Of a stretch of 64,000 nucleotides of DNA, positions 23,601 through 37,709 are shown piece by piece; the stretch's first letter is position 1, and each line of letters starts with the position of its first letter. The translations under genes and the position numbers were made by a program. The notes under the pieces were generated by a model. That model searched no databases, had not been told where the DNA came from, and worked only from the letters and a program-made list of their open reading frames with translations. Source of the DNA: Pieris napi (Eukaryota > Arthropoda > Insecta > Lepidoptera > Pieridae); contig NC_062240.1 of NCBI RefSeq assembly GCF_905475465.1, forward strand, positions 6,649,001 through 6,713,000. Reading direction: 5' to 3'.

Positions 23601-26600
23601 ATGGCGGGTAAATCGAATGGTGTTGATACATCAGATTGGGCTCGAACTCCTCCCACTTCAGGGCCCCTGTGGGAGAGGGTTTGTAAGGCAATTTACAATC
23701 CAGAAGACAAAAGCTTTTTGGGCCGGACGCCGAAACGATGGGGTGAGTTTTTTTTAAATTAAAACCTGTTCGAATGTTTTGATTGACAGCTGTCTGTCTG
23801 CTACCCACATTTGGGAACACAATGCATCCCTGACATTTTTCATTCAAGGTTTAAACATTTTGTTAGCGATTTCAAGGCTTTACGTTTTAGAATTCAATAC
23901 ATTAATATATGTTATTTCTCATTTACTTTCTCCTTATTACTTAGGAAAATATTTTAAAATGACAGAAAATATTGCCATTACAAAATATAACTAAATAGGC
24001 TGAACGGTTTAAGCGGTTTAAGGGTAAACAGGTTTTATGATTAATGATAATATTTAAGGATAAGCAAATGTTTTGGATTACATTTAGGGCTTATAAATAC
24101 ATATATATATATACATTATACAATATATAATATTGATGAATAACAACGCATTTATATTTTATATCTATTAGCATGCAGTAATGTATATATACTTGTCATC
24201 TGATTAATATTTATATAAAATTAAATATTAAGTTATTACTACGATACACAATAAATGTTATTGATATGTATAATGTGCAATAAGATATAAATATATTACT
24301 GTGCTACACTCAAAGAATCCTTACACCGGTTTATATTTACAACATTCTTCAGAACTGTTTTATACAAACAAAAATTCTATAACATTTTTAATATCTCACT
24401 TCGTCTGATGATCCTTTATTCTCATGTGAATATTTAATCTGCAGATAGTTATGTGGATCAACACATATTGTAACAAAACTAGGTAAGTATTAAATTATTA
24501 ACGTAACGCGGTATTAAATGTGACACGTTCAAAGGGTCATTAATTAAAATTAACTGCAAAGGTAAATGGAACGGGGTTTTATTAAACATACAACACAACT
24601 CCTAATATCTGCTATATTCTATATAACTTCTAACAGCGACAGCAATACCGATTCCGACATTTTAATATGCATTTTCGAAGTTGTTTCAATATCTGTACGC
24701 TGCTTTCGCAACAATGGGATCGCGTGGAACAAAAATCGTCAGTATCACTATTGGAAGTTACAGAGCCTGGTAAAAAGTGGCCTTTCGTAAAGTATACCAC
24801 CTACTGCTTGCAACTACTGTATATTAAATATTTGATAAAGGTTCGATTGAAATAAGATTATTTACATATACCCTTTGAAAGTCTGTATCTGTAGCGCCGA
24901 ATAATTGCTTATAGAGAAGATAATGTAATGTTAACCTCCTTCAGTTTTGCTTTGAAATCGTTGAGGCATATGTCTGCGCCATTAAAAAGGTAGCTTTTTG
25001 TCTCATAAATAAAGCATCACATACCTTTTCTCTTCTTAACCAAGTATGTTCACACATAGGATATATCTAGTATATTATACTTTTAACGCAAAATTAATAT
25101 AAGTAGGTAATACTGTGCCCCGCGGTTGTTAATTTGGTTTTGGCGAGATTTTAAATACAGTCAGTCTTCCTTAATAAATGTACACCAAAAAGTAGTTTTC
25201 AATTCGATCCAGTAGTTCTCGAGATTAACGGATTCAAACTAACGCCAGATCATTATAGTATATATATATGATATTTCTTATTAAACGAAGTTAATATAAG
25301 TATTATCTATTTTTGATTATTTATTATAACGCAAATAAGCGAATGGAATATAAATGATATAATCTATAACTATCTTCGTAATTTTGGCAAGCTCTCCCGT
25401 GACTTTAATGTGATAAATGCATCGAAAATTTATAACAATATTGCTAAATTCATCTCTCTAAATCTATTATACAGACCATAATATTATCTTACCTATTGGA
25501 ATTTATGCAATTTCTTAATTATAACACAATGCTTCGTGACAAAACTAATTACAAATGCATAGAATCCGTGAGCTATGAACAATTGTTTATCAAAACATCG
25601 TCTCATATTTGTTGTAATGTAATACTAAGCTGTTCTGTGAAATTCAGCGTAATACCTACTAGGTATATTATAGATATTGTCTATTGTTTTATAATAGAGC
25701 GTGATCTTATAACCAATTTATTCATAAACATTAATGACAGAAGGTTTCAATAAAACAGTGTAATTTTTAAAGTATCTATTATGCTGTATGTAATTTTAAG
25801 CTTTATCTTTATTTTAATTTTTATCTCTTCTTAGAAAACATATATCAACATATGTATTATAAACGTGAAAATTTAGTTAATATCGTTTTACTGTAAAAAG
25901 CATTTGCAGCAGCAGTTTATGAAAATTGTTCTTTCCGAAAGGTAATATACAAGTCACTATGAATAAATATATAAAATTTGAATGGTTACATGAATTTCTT
26001 AACGGGTTATACTAACCTAATGATCGTTGGAAAAAAAATTAAAAAAAACCACGTTTTAAAAATCTCGGTTAGCTGACAATGACATATTAAGACAAAGATG
26101 CAATGAGACAGACCCCAATGGGAATGGAACGATCACATCTTTGGAATTATATGACATAAGCAAGGAATTATGAACTTCCTTAAAGTTAACCTACCTATAA
26201 ATTTGTTAAATAGAAAATTATGATATTTTGAAGTGAAACTTCTTTATCGGGGTTGGAAAAAAATTTACTGTAACATTTTTTCGTTACGCGTCACATTTTT
26301 CCGTTACGCGCCATCTTTCGAAGTGAAACTTCTTTATCGACGTATGGGAGAAATTTTGTAGCAGGTTACGCGCCATGTTGCTTTTTGAAGTCAAACTTCT
26401 TTATCGGCGTTGGAAAAAAATTTACACACATTTGTCACATTTTTCGGTTACGCGCCATATTTTTCTTGTCCCTACCACGGTTGATCCGAAGAGATTCGAA
26501 GCCATTAGTAACAAAAATATATAATAACGATAACAATGATAGTAATACTAATAATTCTATTACAATTCATGAAATTCTGTAATAATCTTAGTACTACATA

Positions 26601-29600
26601 GTAGTACAGTAATAAGTTAAAATGAAATAATTGTATTTGTATTCATGTCTATGATAATAAAAGCCTTTTGTTAAACTTTATCTAATTTAACTTTATTTAA
26701 CCAATTTCTGTAAAGTTGCATATAGTAGATTATTTTTCCGACCCAAATATCGGCCAATAGAATTGCACCATTGGACTGAAAATTTTTTGTGAAAATTTTC
26801 TTATTTGTTAACTGTACATTTCGTCTCATGGTGCAATTCTATTGGCCGACATTTGGGTCGGAAAAATAATCCCCCGAATACCACACGAGCTCTGTGGTAT
26901 TATAAGTGATAATTTTTCCAAAAATAAGGTCATAAAGAAGTTTCACTTCTTACGTGTGTACACCTAGTACACGCACACATTTTTATTTTTCTGTTTTGTT
27001 TTAATATTTGGGAACACATAGAGAAAGCAGGCTCCGGAAATACATTATTACATCAGAAGCCTGGAATTTATGTTTGTTCTTATAACTTTATTTGTTGCCA
27101 GTAAATTACATTATATATATAAAATGATCCAAAGTAAGTTAACTTGTCAATAAATAATAAGATCATGTTTGCTTCACGCCACACTGCACTAACGCGATGT
27201 ACTTATGAAATGTAGAGTACTCGGAACTAAAAATGTATTCTAGACTATACGAAAACATTCTAATATTCAGTGAAACACATGAAATATTAAAATGCGGTAA
27301 GCTGCTACAAAACGCAGGCTGCATACAAAATATTTTAACACCGCTTTTTAATGGGTGTCATTTATAGAAACAGATGTTTTAATTTGTGATGTTTTCAATG
27401 TTTGTATTGGTCTGGTGCTGTAGTGAACGACACATATTTATATGAATACTAGCTGATCCGGCAAACGTCGTTTTGCCATGTATAACATTTATAATAAAAA
27501 ATAGGGGTTGATCGTAGAGGGGTGAAAATTAGGGTTTGTTTGTATTTTTTAATGCTTTCATAAATAAATAAAAAAAATATCTAAAAATTAAAGAATAATA
27601 ATTTAGGGGTGGACTTAGCCTTAACATTTAGGGGGATGAAAAATAGAAGCTGTCCGATTCTCAGACATACCCAATATGCACACAAAATTTCATGAGAATC
27701 GGTCAAGCCGTTTCGGAGGAGTTTAACTACAAACACCGCGACACGAGAATTTTATAGGTATATTAGATAATATACATGAAGATAAGATAAGATTAAGATC
27801 AATAAGATACAATATACTTAAAAATATAATTTTTGAAATCATAATACTTTTAAAGCCTCGCGCTAAGCGCATCCAAGATTATTATCAACCAAGTTATGAA
27901 AGTAAATATTATAAATTTTCTCAACACGAACTAGTGCGGTAATTATGCTTTAAACATCTGCATTTATTTGCTATTTCATTTCCCACCCACCTTAGAATAA
28001 TGTTATTATATTTGTATTTGCTATTCATATCAGTTTAAACACACTTATCGTGCCTTTGCACTTAAACATATTTACACTTAATTATTCATATAAATGATTA
28101 TGATTGTATCTACATAGATAAAACAAACTTGGAAACAAACCTTATTAGATCTTTGTTTAAAAAACAAAGTATGCCCCAAAAATCATAGTTTTTAGCGCGT
28201 CTATAATACTATCCAAAAACAGATTGAGAAACTTCGTTCTATTGTAGTCTTAGCATCAAAAAGAGTATCAAAGAGAGTTTTTTTCTCGAAAATGTCAAAT
28301 ATCACGAAAACCTAGAAACTTTTACTGGACATATTTGAACCGCCAGAACGTCCTCTGCCCGCAGGTACCATATTATCAATTCATTGCGCTTTACCCTGTG
28401 TATTTTATTTTAAAAAAAATACGGAAATTTATGCAACGGTGGAACACAAAATGGTCACAATTTCTCCTTCCACCGAAGCGTCGTCATTCATTACAATACT
28501 ATTAATACTTAGAAATAAAATTAACTACTTGAATTAAATCCTAATTTTAACTTTAAATTCAACAAAAAAACAAAAAGTAGACAATTCTAACAGGTACCAT
28601 ATGATTGAAGTATATAGACAGCAGCAACCGACTATGCTGACCCTTCCTCTTGAATAATGAAATAATAGATTTAAGTGCAGACCGCAAATGATTATTTTTT
28701 ATACTAGATAATGACTTATTTGGTTCTATTATCACGTAAGTGCCTCCCTAACGTCGGCTTTTAAGTGTAATTAGTTTGTGAAGTTGATTGAATTGCGTGG
28801 AAAAAAATGTTTCATAAGGCTGTATGGATAATTTGTTTAGGAAAACCTTATCAGTAAATAGACTAGGACTGACGCACTGTTAGTTTCTAAATCGTACCTA
28901 AAGCGAATATTATATAAATATTCTGAGACATTTGAGTGTTTTTACTTAATACCAGGTATCTGTTTTTTTAAATAAAATCTCTAACATTAACATTTTATTT
29001 AATTATTGTATACATATATTTATTAATTAAATATATTATACAAACAAATTTTTATTGCGACCTATCACAATAATAAAATTCCACCTTAATTAATCATTAA
29101 ATTAATGACTATTCACCCTTATTATCAGTTATAAAGTTTAATTGTATTGTAATGAAATATGAATCGTTGGCCAATTCTTCCAATTCTTTCTCAAAAATTA
29201 ATATCTCTCAAAAAATATGGCCAAAATTTTTAAAAATAATATTTAAATTAAATGTTATAATAACTGTTATTTAGTCTTATACACAAGGCGCATGATGATC
29301 CTATATGTATATCTTTGAATGTCCGTGTGAAGTAAAGTCAAATCGACAATTTTGTTTGGCATACATTTTACCTGTGTTACTGGAGTCACTGAGGGTAATA
29401 CATAATTATTACTTTTTATTCACTACTACGACGTTAAAGAAGTGGGTTCGTGTAATCTTCGCCTGATATTCTATAGTTACTATTCTACTTAGTTATTAGA
29501 TTTTTCGTAAGGGCACAGTATCCAAGTAGCAACGGTTGAAATATGTGACCCTCATTACTCTTGAATAACTATTGACTATCCAATTACCATATGAATAGTC

Positions 29601-32600
29601 CCCATTGGCCGCTCCTTTGCACGTTCAAGGACATACATTGTGGTCTCCTGAATGACAAGGTAGGGTTATACAATAGGCTCGAGTCCCAGCGAAAATGATT
29701 TTTATAAACTAATACTATGACTATTGTGCGATCTTTTTTATTTTAAAAGTGTGTTCTAAATAAAATTTATAAGTACTTTTTTTGGAATGACTACCTTCTT
29801 TGATCTAATACTTTTCAAAGATATGCAGTAACATTAGTGTATTTAGGTGATTTTTATTTCGTTGTATGCGGTGATGTTAGTTACTTCGACTATGTGTTTG
29901 CGTGTTGTTCCCACGAGAATGTAAGTGCGTGCTCCTATTTCACCATGCCTCCTGCTGATAGAGGAGATTTGTTTTTAATTTATGTTATTGTTAATAATTA
30001 CTTAAGATGTCACGTAGAACATGGTGTAATAGTTGCAGCCTTACAAATTTTGTGTAAAAAAAAACATGGCGATAAAAAGAGTGGCGGAGAGTTTATTGCC
30101 AGTTCTTCTCTTCCGTTCTACGCCCTTGATTAGAGAACTGGCACTAAATGCAAAGTTAGAAGCATTTCATATACATATATTTTCTTGACGTTCATGAGTG
30201 TACTTTGTGTTGCCTATATGATTAAATGATTTTTGCCTTTGGCTTGACTTTCTCGTGGCGAGGATACCATGAGTATTCTTAGGTGTCAATTATAGAATTT
30301 CGAATCGGTAACAAGGACACTGGACAGTAGTCCACCCCAGGATATCCGCACCAGTCTAGGTGCGACACGGACGGAGCTAATTAACGCCGAGGATAATTAA
30401 TGTTTCTCACAGTCCTCGCATCAAAGTCCTTGTTTCTATTCCCGGTTACATATGTCTGTTATACAAACTATAATGCACGTATGTATTAGTAGATCATAAA
30501 ATATATATTTCTTATATAGTTCACGACTTTACTCTGTTATGGATAAACAAGATAGCACTTAAAAGATTTATATTAATAAAATATTTTTATCGAAATTATT
30601 CTTACGAGTTAATGCCAGGTCATTGTCACAATAACGATATCTTACTTTTATAATTTATTTATATTATAGGATGTTTACAAATATAGAACAGATATTAATT
30701 ATGCGGTCAGAGGTCTAAAAAAAAACAATTTCTATAAACCCATTTAATTGCAAAGTCGCGCACGTTTTGTTTCTTACGTGTCTAGATTATATCTAATTTC
30801 TAAGTAACTTATACTTAAGTGTCCAACGGTGTTCATTACACTGAGTTGCACAATTTGACAGCAAGGACCTACTTGTACTTCGTATAACTAGGGCTATACA
30901 ATAAAAAATATTGTCTAAATCTTATTATGTAAATAAAATATTTGTCACAGGAATAAACAAATTATTACTACTACGAAATAATGTTATACGCAACTTCCTA
31001 TGTCTATACTATATACATTTAAATTAAACGAATATTATGCTAACAACGTTTGTCAAAGTATTTTGAGTTATATTAATTAACACCGAATTTTATAATTGAC
31101 TTGTGTCCAAAAAGTTTAAACATTAGTATATATTAAACATTATTATATATTATACATGCTTATTCCCGAGGAGAGTGATTGACTTGACGAGTGCGATGCT
31201 GAAGGTCGGGAGGAAGCTAGCAATATTATTTCGTCAATAATTGGGACCAAAAATTCTCGACACCACGATGGCCATCGTTTATCGAATTCGTATAGATATT
31301 GGAAATATCTAGCCGTTGAAACATTTATTATTTACATTTAATTTTTGCAGCCTTCTGTTTAAAGTTGAGGCGAAAAAATGAAGCATTTATACTATACATT
31401 CCTCGCTATAGCTGCGTAGCGAATTTTCTTCTAACCGTTTCAGATATTACACAGCAATATCTCAAACTATATATTATTTAGTGTATAACGTAATGTTCCG
31501 TATGACAGTAGTTGTGACGTAACGTGTCTGAATGTACCGGTAACCGTACTGAAATAGCTCGCGGACGCAATAGTTCACTGTAAATAAATAGCCGCAAGAA
31601 TTGACCTGATTAAATGGAAATTTTAGGGCATTTTCGAAGGGAGCGAAAGCAATATATTTAACAACTAGTAAACTAGGCCAAGCGTTGCTGTGGCTAAGAT
31701 TTTTGTTATATTACATAGTAGTAAACTATTCAAGAGAAACGGCAGGAGAACACCAATCCACAATACATTTTGGTGGTTATGCCATTAAATTGTAGCTTAT
31801 GTGAAACATTGGTACTTTCAACACAGCGTCATCTGTTAGAATTGTGACTATCAATAATAAACAAATGTTTTGCAATAATATAATATTGCGGGTATAAAAT
31901 ATAAATTGAGATGTAAGCTATCCTATCTTTTAAGTTGGATCAAACTACACACGGTTTGCAAATTTGATTGATGTCGGTTCGGTAGTTTAAGAGTCCATAG
32001 CGGACAAACAACGTGACACGTAATTTATATATATTAAGATTATTATGATTACGATTTGTGTAGATTTAAAGATAAACTTGGCTATGGCCTTTTTAAGTAT
32101 CTCCAACCCCTATAATTAGATTACAATCTATATAAAACTAATTAAAAATAAAGCAAAAATCAAACAGATTCACACTCAGAGCAACAAAACTCACTCAGAT
32201 GTTCAATATACCAAAATAGTGGAATCCGAAACATTCGACTTTCAATGTCTAATAATAAGCACCAAAATGAAAGAATTAACTGAAATTATTACATAAATTC
32301 ATTATAAAATTTATAACTTCCATATTAAAGAAAATGCAATTGTAGGTACTAACGCCTAAACATACCTGAAGATGACTTGTACTTTTACCGTATTCCTGGC
32401 GATAGGAGAATAGGTTTCTGTCTTTTTTGGGATGTTTTATGATGGGTGAACCCGATAAAATTCTTGGACTGCCATAAATATTATTAGATCGAAGACGTAG
32501 GAGACCGAATTAGCTGGATGTGTGCTAAAATTCTAACCCCTAAGGTCCCTTAAATAGTGTATGGCGATTGGTGTATAACTTATAGTTTACATGTTATAAA

Positions 32601-35282
32601 ATATAATCTAACTTTCCAGGAATCGCGTTGGTTTTCTACCTGGTCTTCTACGCAGTGTTGGCAGCTATGTTTGCAGCGTGTATGGGAGTTTTGCTTATGC
32701 TCATAGATGAGAAAAGACCTATGTACACACTCGAGAGCTCATTAATAGGTATTTTATTAATGCATTATTCACTTGACTATGTTATAATGGATTTTATTAT
32801 CTGCATTACTAAAATAAAGTCAGGGTAAATGTATCATGAACTACCCCGGCAATTGTTGTTTTGCCATATAAAGATTATTTCAGTACTAATATCGCTATTA
32901 AAAATGGGGGCTGACAATGAAAACTAAGTGTTATATGTATATAAATAATGAAATACAAAAATGGTGCCAAAAAAAATACAAATTTGAGATGGGCCATCTT
33001 GTTTATCAATACAACATATTCTCAGACCTACCGAATATACACAAACAATTTCATAAAATTCGGTCAAGCCGTTTTGGAGGAGTTTGTTTAGAATCACTAT
33101 GACACGAGAATTTCGTATTTATCGGCGTGACAAATGCGCGCTAAATTGTTTTGCTTTTTGTTGTACTAATGCGAATTAGTATAAAACTATGTCCATTCGT
33201 CTAATACTTCGACTAACACAGGAAAAGCCAAAAATAAATTTAATTGTGAATTCCAGGAGCGAATCCGGGAGTTGCGTCCAGGCCTGCCGTGGAAGGTTCC
33301 TTCCTTTTAGACAATACTAACACAAGCAGTTATGGCATCTACGTCGACGAGTTGAAAGATTTCTTTAGCGGTTAGTATGTTAAATGTTAGGCTTAAAAAT
33401 GTTTAAATTATGTTCTTAGTTATTCGGAATTCACTTTTTAAACCAATTGCTTTTAAAATAATTTCAAGATTGTAAAATATCAGATTATTTTTAGTGACTA
33501 TAGAACCTATACAAATTGTTATGTTTAATGATGTAAAAAAATATAATTAACCATTCATATCTAACCCGCCATTATAGATTTCTAATGGATTTCTAGGCAA
33601 ATGGCGTCGCATCAGTCACTATAACGTACCTACAGTGTATTTTTATCCATCGCAGTTATTACGAAAACACAAAAACAAACCTTTTCTTTGTTTTAATAGT
33701 CTATTGTAACATTTAATAAGTTTATATTAAAATTAAGTTTACTTTAAGACACAAATGGCACACAGTCATTGTTGCAGGGCTATAAAGAATAATACAAAAT
33801 TATTATCTTACGGAGATTCCTATTTTAAATTAATTAAGATTTTTTTAATTTTCAGATTACACCACCGAAGAGTGGTATTTATCGAGGAAGGGGTGCAAAG
33901 AGGAAGATAGTTTCGGCTATCCCACATCACCATGCTTTTTCATTAAGTTAAATAGGGTAAGATATTACAGACATATTTATTTATTGCAAGATTTTGGCTT
34001 TAGATCAAGTTGAGGGATTCATAATAATAATAATTTCTTTATTTTTCTCCCATATAACATTTGAAACAAACAATTCGTCCACTCAGTCGACTTGCACCGT
34101 TTTATCTGAAGTCAGCTGTTATATGTCATCACAGTAATTACTTAAAGTTAATTTGACACAAGAAGGAGACGAAAGTACTTAAGTCAAGAGTGCCATTATG
34201 ATTAGAATTTAAAAATCGATTTTAAGAGTCTACGAGTCTACCTTAGTATATCTGATCACCTTATTTATTTATCATTTACGTTTGACACACTAACAGTAAG
34301 CTGCTTTTTTTAGATTTACGGTTGGAAACCACAGTACTATGATGCAAAAAGTTTACCTACAGATATGCCTGAGCACCTCTCAGAATACATTGCATCATTA
34401 ACAGATATTGAGGTAATACAATTTCAGAATTTTATCAGGTCTAAATAAGAAAAAAATCATGCTTTTGTAACTAAAGTAGCTATTTATAAAATTCTTTATA
34501 TTTATAAATTTATATTTATAAATGCCTCAGTCTACGCACCAGGCCCTGGGATTATTTTTATGTCTTATCTATATGTTTTTTCAGCAACAACAAATCTGGA
34601 TATCCTGTGTGGATGAAGTGTCAAATGTGACGAGTATCGAATACCCTTGGGGACGCGGCCTTCCGGGTAGATACTACCCCTACCAAAATGAAGTTGGGTA
34701 TATAAGCCCCGTGTTGGCGATTAAAGTTACGCCACCTGGTGAGTAAAATCTTTAAAATACGCTTTTTAAAATTGATTGCTTTTGTGTCATCTGTTTTTTT
34801 ATCTTTTTATTAAGTCCTTAGTTTAAGTATTTAAACATATATTGCGGTGTGGCTCTTGAGACACCAACCCGTAAGTGGTTTTTTTTATGCAAGCAATATT
34901 GTTTGAATGAATAATTAAAAAAAATAGAAAAATAACGACCTTTAAGTAAGGCCTGTTAAGTAGCTCATATTATATAATAAAAATGTCGATATTAATTAGT
35001 AAATTGCAGTGTTATAAATAAACAATTATAACCAATTTACATAATGTGGGTTAGAAATACTAGCTTTGCTAAACAAAGAAAAATAAATATATATATGAAA
35101 TATAACGATTATTTAAATTTTCAGCAAACACCCCAACCACGATTCGATGCAGAACATGGGCTAAAAACATTATTTATAACAAGAGTTTGAAAGAGCCATC
35201 TGGTTACACTCGTATTCAACTTTACCTTGAAGATAACACTAGTCTTAACTCGACAAACACAGATGGCGCTGAAATCAAATAA
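23601..35282 (+). CDS. Divergent Na+/K+-ATPase beta subunit, gene B
   Basis: Seven exons: 23601-23742, 32620-32748, 33257-33370, 33856-33956, 34314-34412, 34585-34738, 35125-35282; total 298 residues. The architecture is that of a beta subunit: tail ending [10 protein letters not shown], membrane segment IALVFYLVFYAVLAAMFAAC, SPCFFIKLNRIYGWKPQYYD, IWISCVDEV, RYYPYQNEVGYISPVLAIKV and IRCRTWAKNI. It is the most diverged copy. The region after the membrane segment is short, lacks the GLGFRP motif, and only four ectodomain cysteines remain, so the first of the three conserved disulfides is gone. Intron 1 is 8.9 kb and packed with repeats; intron 3 uses a GTTAGT donor. The C-terminus carries an extra Asn/Ser/Thr-rich tail. 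The frame is open throughout, so it is probably functional. Confidence 0.9.
26226..26990. mobile_element. MITE-like element with three subterminal repeats
   Basis: Three tandem copies of GAAGTGAAACTTCTTTATCG (near 26229, 26321, 26387), each followed by a GGTTACGCGCCAT-type motif, open the element. The inverted motif ATAAAGAAGTTTCACTTC occurs at the right (near 26932), followed by ACACCTAGTACACGC. The ends are typical of a common lepidopteran repeat. It contains the nested foldback at 26729-26870. It is non-coding and lies in gene B intron 1. Confidence 0.6.
26729..26870. repeat. Foldback repeat with 43-bp arms
   Basis: The arm at 26729-26771 (TCCGACCCAAATATCGGCC core) is reverse-complemented at 26828-26870 with few mismatches; a 56-bp AT-rich loop separates them. 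It is probably a small MITE nested in the larger element. Confidence 0.8.
27449..27769 (+). repeat. Interspersed repeat family R2, copy 1
   Basis: Starts CTAGCTGATCCGGCAAACGT and ends with CGACACGAGAATTTTATA, containing GGTCAAGCCGTTTCGGAGGA. Colinear copies occur at 44878-45141 and, diverged, 32845-33120. This motif set is common in lepidopteran genomes; the superfamily is not certain. Confidence 0.75.
29860..30240 (+). mobile_element. Composite repeat R4 fragment in gene B intron 1
   Basis: Shares CGACTATGTGTTTGCGTGTT, the CACCATGCCTCCTGCTGATA block and GGCGGAGAGTTTATTGCCAG with the copies at 2966 and 5397. The frame through it is not a gene. Confidence 0.75.
31663..32040 (+). repeat. Interspersed repeat family R1, copy 2
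   Basis: Colinear with 875-1250 from ACTAGTAAACTAGGCCAAGC to CGTAATTTATATATATTAAG. It sits in gene B intron 1, about 580 bp before exon 2. Confidence 0.75.
32845..33120 (+). repeat. Interspersed repeat family R2, diverged copy
   Basis: Recognised by GTTGTTTTGCCATAT, the CATAAAATTCGGTCAAGCCG block and ACACGAGAATTTCG. It lies in gene B intron 2. Internal substitutions suggest an older insertion than the other copies. Confidence 0.65.
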
Positions 35283-37709
35283 AATATTTTGAGAAATGGA
35301 CATTTACGTAATATTAATTGGCATTAATTTATTATTATCTGTAGAGGTATAATGAGTAATCGTTCAACGCACAACCACTAGTTATGTAAATTCGAGGCTT
35401 AAATAGGAATTAATATGCGATTTGGTTATTTTTGTTTGTGCCATATATTGTATAAAGCACTCAAATGGGGCATGTAACACATGTCTGTCTGTTTTTCATT
35501 TGATATGTTTGTGATTGATAATATTTTATAGCGTTAAATCGCACCTAAATGAGAGATTGTCTCATTTAAAGCAAAATTAAGTAGATTATTTCGAGATGTG
35601 AACTTGAAATCTAAAGTTATATTTAACCTAGTACCTAGTTAGAATATATATTGAACATTCTTACTTAATAAGATACCTACTTTGACTATTGTTAGTTATA
35701 GAATTATTTAAGTATTGTTAAGAACGAACACCCGTTAACCTTATTTTAAGATAGATAAATCATTCCCATTTCAATTAATTTAGATTAAGGCTATATGCGC
35801 ATTACGCATTTTAGAATTATTTAAATGTTGTAGATAATAAATTTATGTCTAAATATACAGAAGTAATGTGTATGATACTATTCGTTAAAAATTACACAAA
35901 GTTTCACTGGTTTGAATTGGCGTATTGGAAGGGGGAATATACCCGTGTTTATTTTTCAAGATACCTAAATTGACTACACCATTCTAGGATTGGTATGTAT
36001 TACCTGGCTATCGATATACGCACACTGTCTTAGGCAAATCACATGCTTTTGTATTTGTTGATTCAACTAATTACTCCGGTTAAATCTTTATATATATATA
36101 ATTCTTCTGTGAGTGTGTATGTCACTGAACTTCTCTCAAACGACTGGACCGATTTTGATGAAATTTTTTGTGTGTGTTCAAGGGGATCTGGGAATGGTTT
36201 AGATTCACAAATCAGCCCGCCAGTCTGCAGTCGGTACTTTCATACTTTGCTTTACTAATCGCTTGAAATATCATGCCGGACAACGTCTGTCGGGTCCACT
36301 AGTACTGTATAAAAATGCGGTTCCCGCATACCCGCGATGGCTTCCAGTTAGGAGCGAGAGTCTTGGTCAAATATGTCACTAAATACTCTGTACAGTACGG
36401 AGCTAGCCTCAGCTTTTTATTTCTTTGTCTCGGTTCCGTCATGCCACTTAGTTCATGCCGCTCCCACTCCCATGTATTTTTCTTCTGTGTATTTGGAATT
36501 ATGAATAATGTTTTGAAGTGATAAAAAATTATATTTTAATTAAATTTTCACTTTATATTTAAACAAATTTATAATTTTTAAAAGCGACGATATTGATACG
36601 CTTCATCGTATAGGCTTAGTTCAGTAATTTTCCGTTTTTAAATTTAACTTTAATAAAAAAATTCAAACTAAAACTCCATTAAGAAAGTATCTTGAAGGTG
36701 GTTGAGAAGACTTTTAAATTAGATCAATTAAAAAACGATTGCCTACTGTAGAATAATTTTCTTAGACAGTAAGAATTTAGTGCTTTATATAGGTATAATG
36801 TACCTAGTACTAAATTCTACATCTATCACATTATATTCATGTAATTGGTGTACATTGGTATTTATTTAAAAATTGTGTTTGTTTTTGTGAATTAAAATTA
36901 CCTATTAGTACAAAATTGTATATTTATAATGAATAAAGAAATGTCATCCTTACACTATTTTTTTCTTAAAACTTATGTAAATCCTTATATCACTCATAAG
37001 TACTGAAAACATATTTTTGATTACTACAAGAGTTCAATTGTTTTTTGTTCGAGATGTCAATTAGGAGTATTATTTATTCGTGTTTATGTCGAACTTAATT
37101 TGTAAAAAGTAATCATCGATATTAAATTCAATCTAGATTAAGCTTCGATCACATTTCCTAGTATAATTGAATTACTCTTACCTCAATTAACTAGTTCAAA
37201 CAACACTGCCTTCGTCACTTAGCTAATAGTATCGGGAAGTAATTGTTCAGGGCTGGGCGGGCGGTTGCTGGCAGATTTGGGCGGATCTGGGCGGCAAAGA
37301 TAAAAGAACATAGTTATGCCAGAGAACTGTTTTCTTTGGAACGACTGAAGTCCTTGATAGTCAGTAGAAATTTTCTACTAGTCCTGGGTATCGTTTTTAA
37401 TATTTTCTGATATGGGCGGTAAAAAGGTATTTTAATAGAATAAACATATTTATATTTCTCTAGGTCAGGTCTATAACAGGTCCGTTTGATTAATAAAACA
37501 ATTGCAAAAATATACCATTGCCTGTTAACTAAATTGTAGAAACGTTAATATCAAAACATTATATACATACGCCCTAGAGCCAGCTTATATACAGCCTTTA
37601 CGAGACTACAACCAAGCGGTAACAACTAACCCAGATCTACGCAAGCTCTACGCACCTATGCATTCTATGCCGCTTTTCTTGGCCAGTATTCCTCGGTGGC
37701 CAGAGCAAG
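35283..37709. other. Intergenic region between beta-subunit genes B and C
   Basis: About 2.4 kb. A repeat-like block at about 36090-36305 (ACTTCTCTCAAACGACTGGA, then CCGGACAACGTCTGTCGGGT) belongs to a type often seen in Lepidoptera. The rest is AT-rich with no supported exon. An 68-codon frame at 36315-36521 has no recognised similarity and no splice context, so it was not called. Confidence 0.5.

Noticed and set aside
26226..26466. Regularly spaced repeats resembling a CRISPR array
   Set aside because: Only three imperfect units in a eukaryotic intron, with the same motif inverted at the other end. This is a transposon end array.
28300..28400. GC-richer patch with GAACCGCCAGAACGTCCTCTGCC in gene B intron 1
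   Set aside because: No splice-bounded frame in phase with gene B exons and no repeat ends. Nothing can be supported.
31150..31330. Acidic SEESD-like text near ATTCCCGAGGAGAGTGATTG, possible piggyBac-derived N-terminus
   Set aside because: Frame breaks early and no TTAA-flanked ends or catalytic motifs are visible. Too weak to call.
36315..36521. 68-codon ORF between genes B and C
   Set aside because: Cys/Ser/Phe-rich, no recognised family, no splice or promoter context, and next to repeat sequence.
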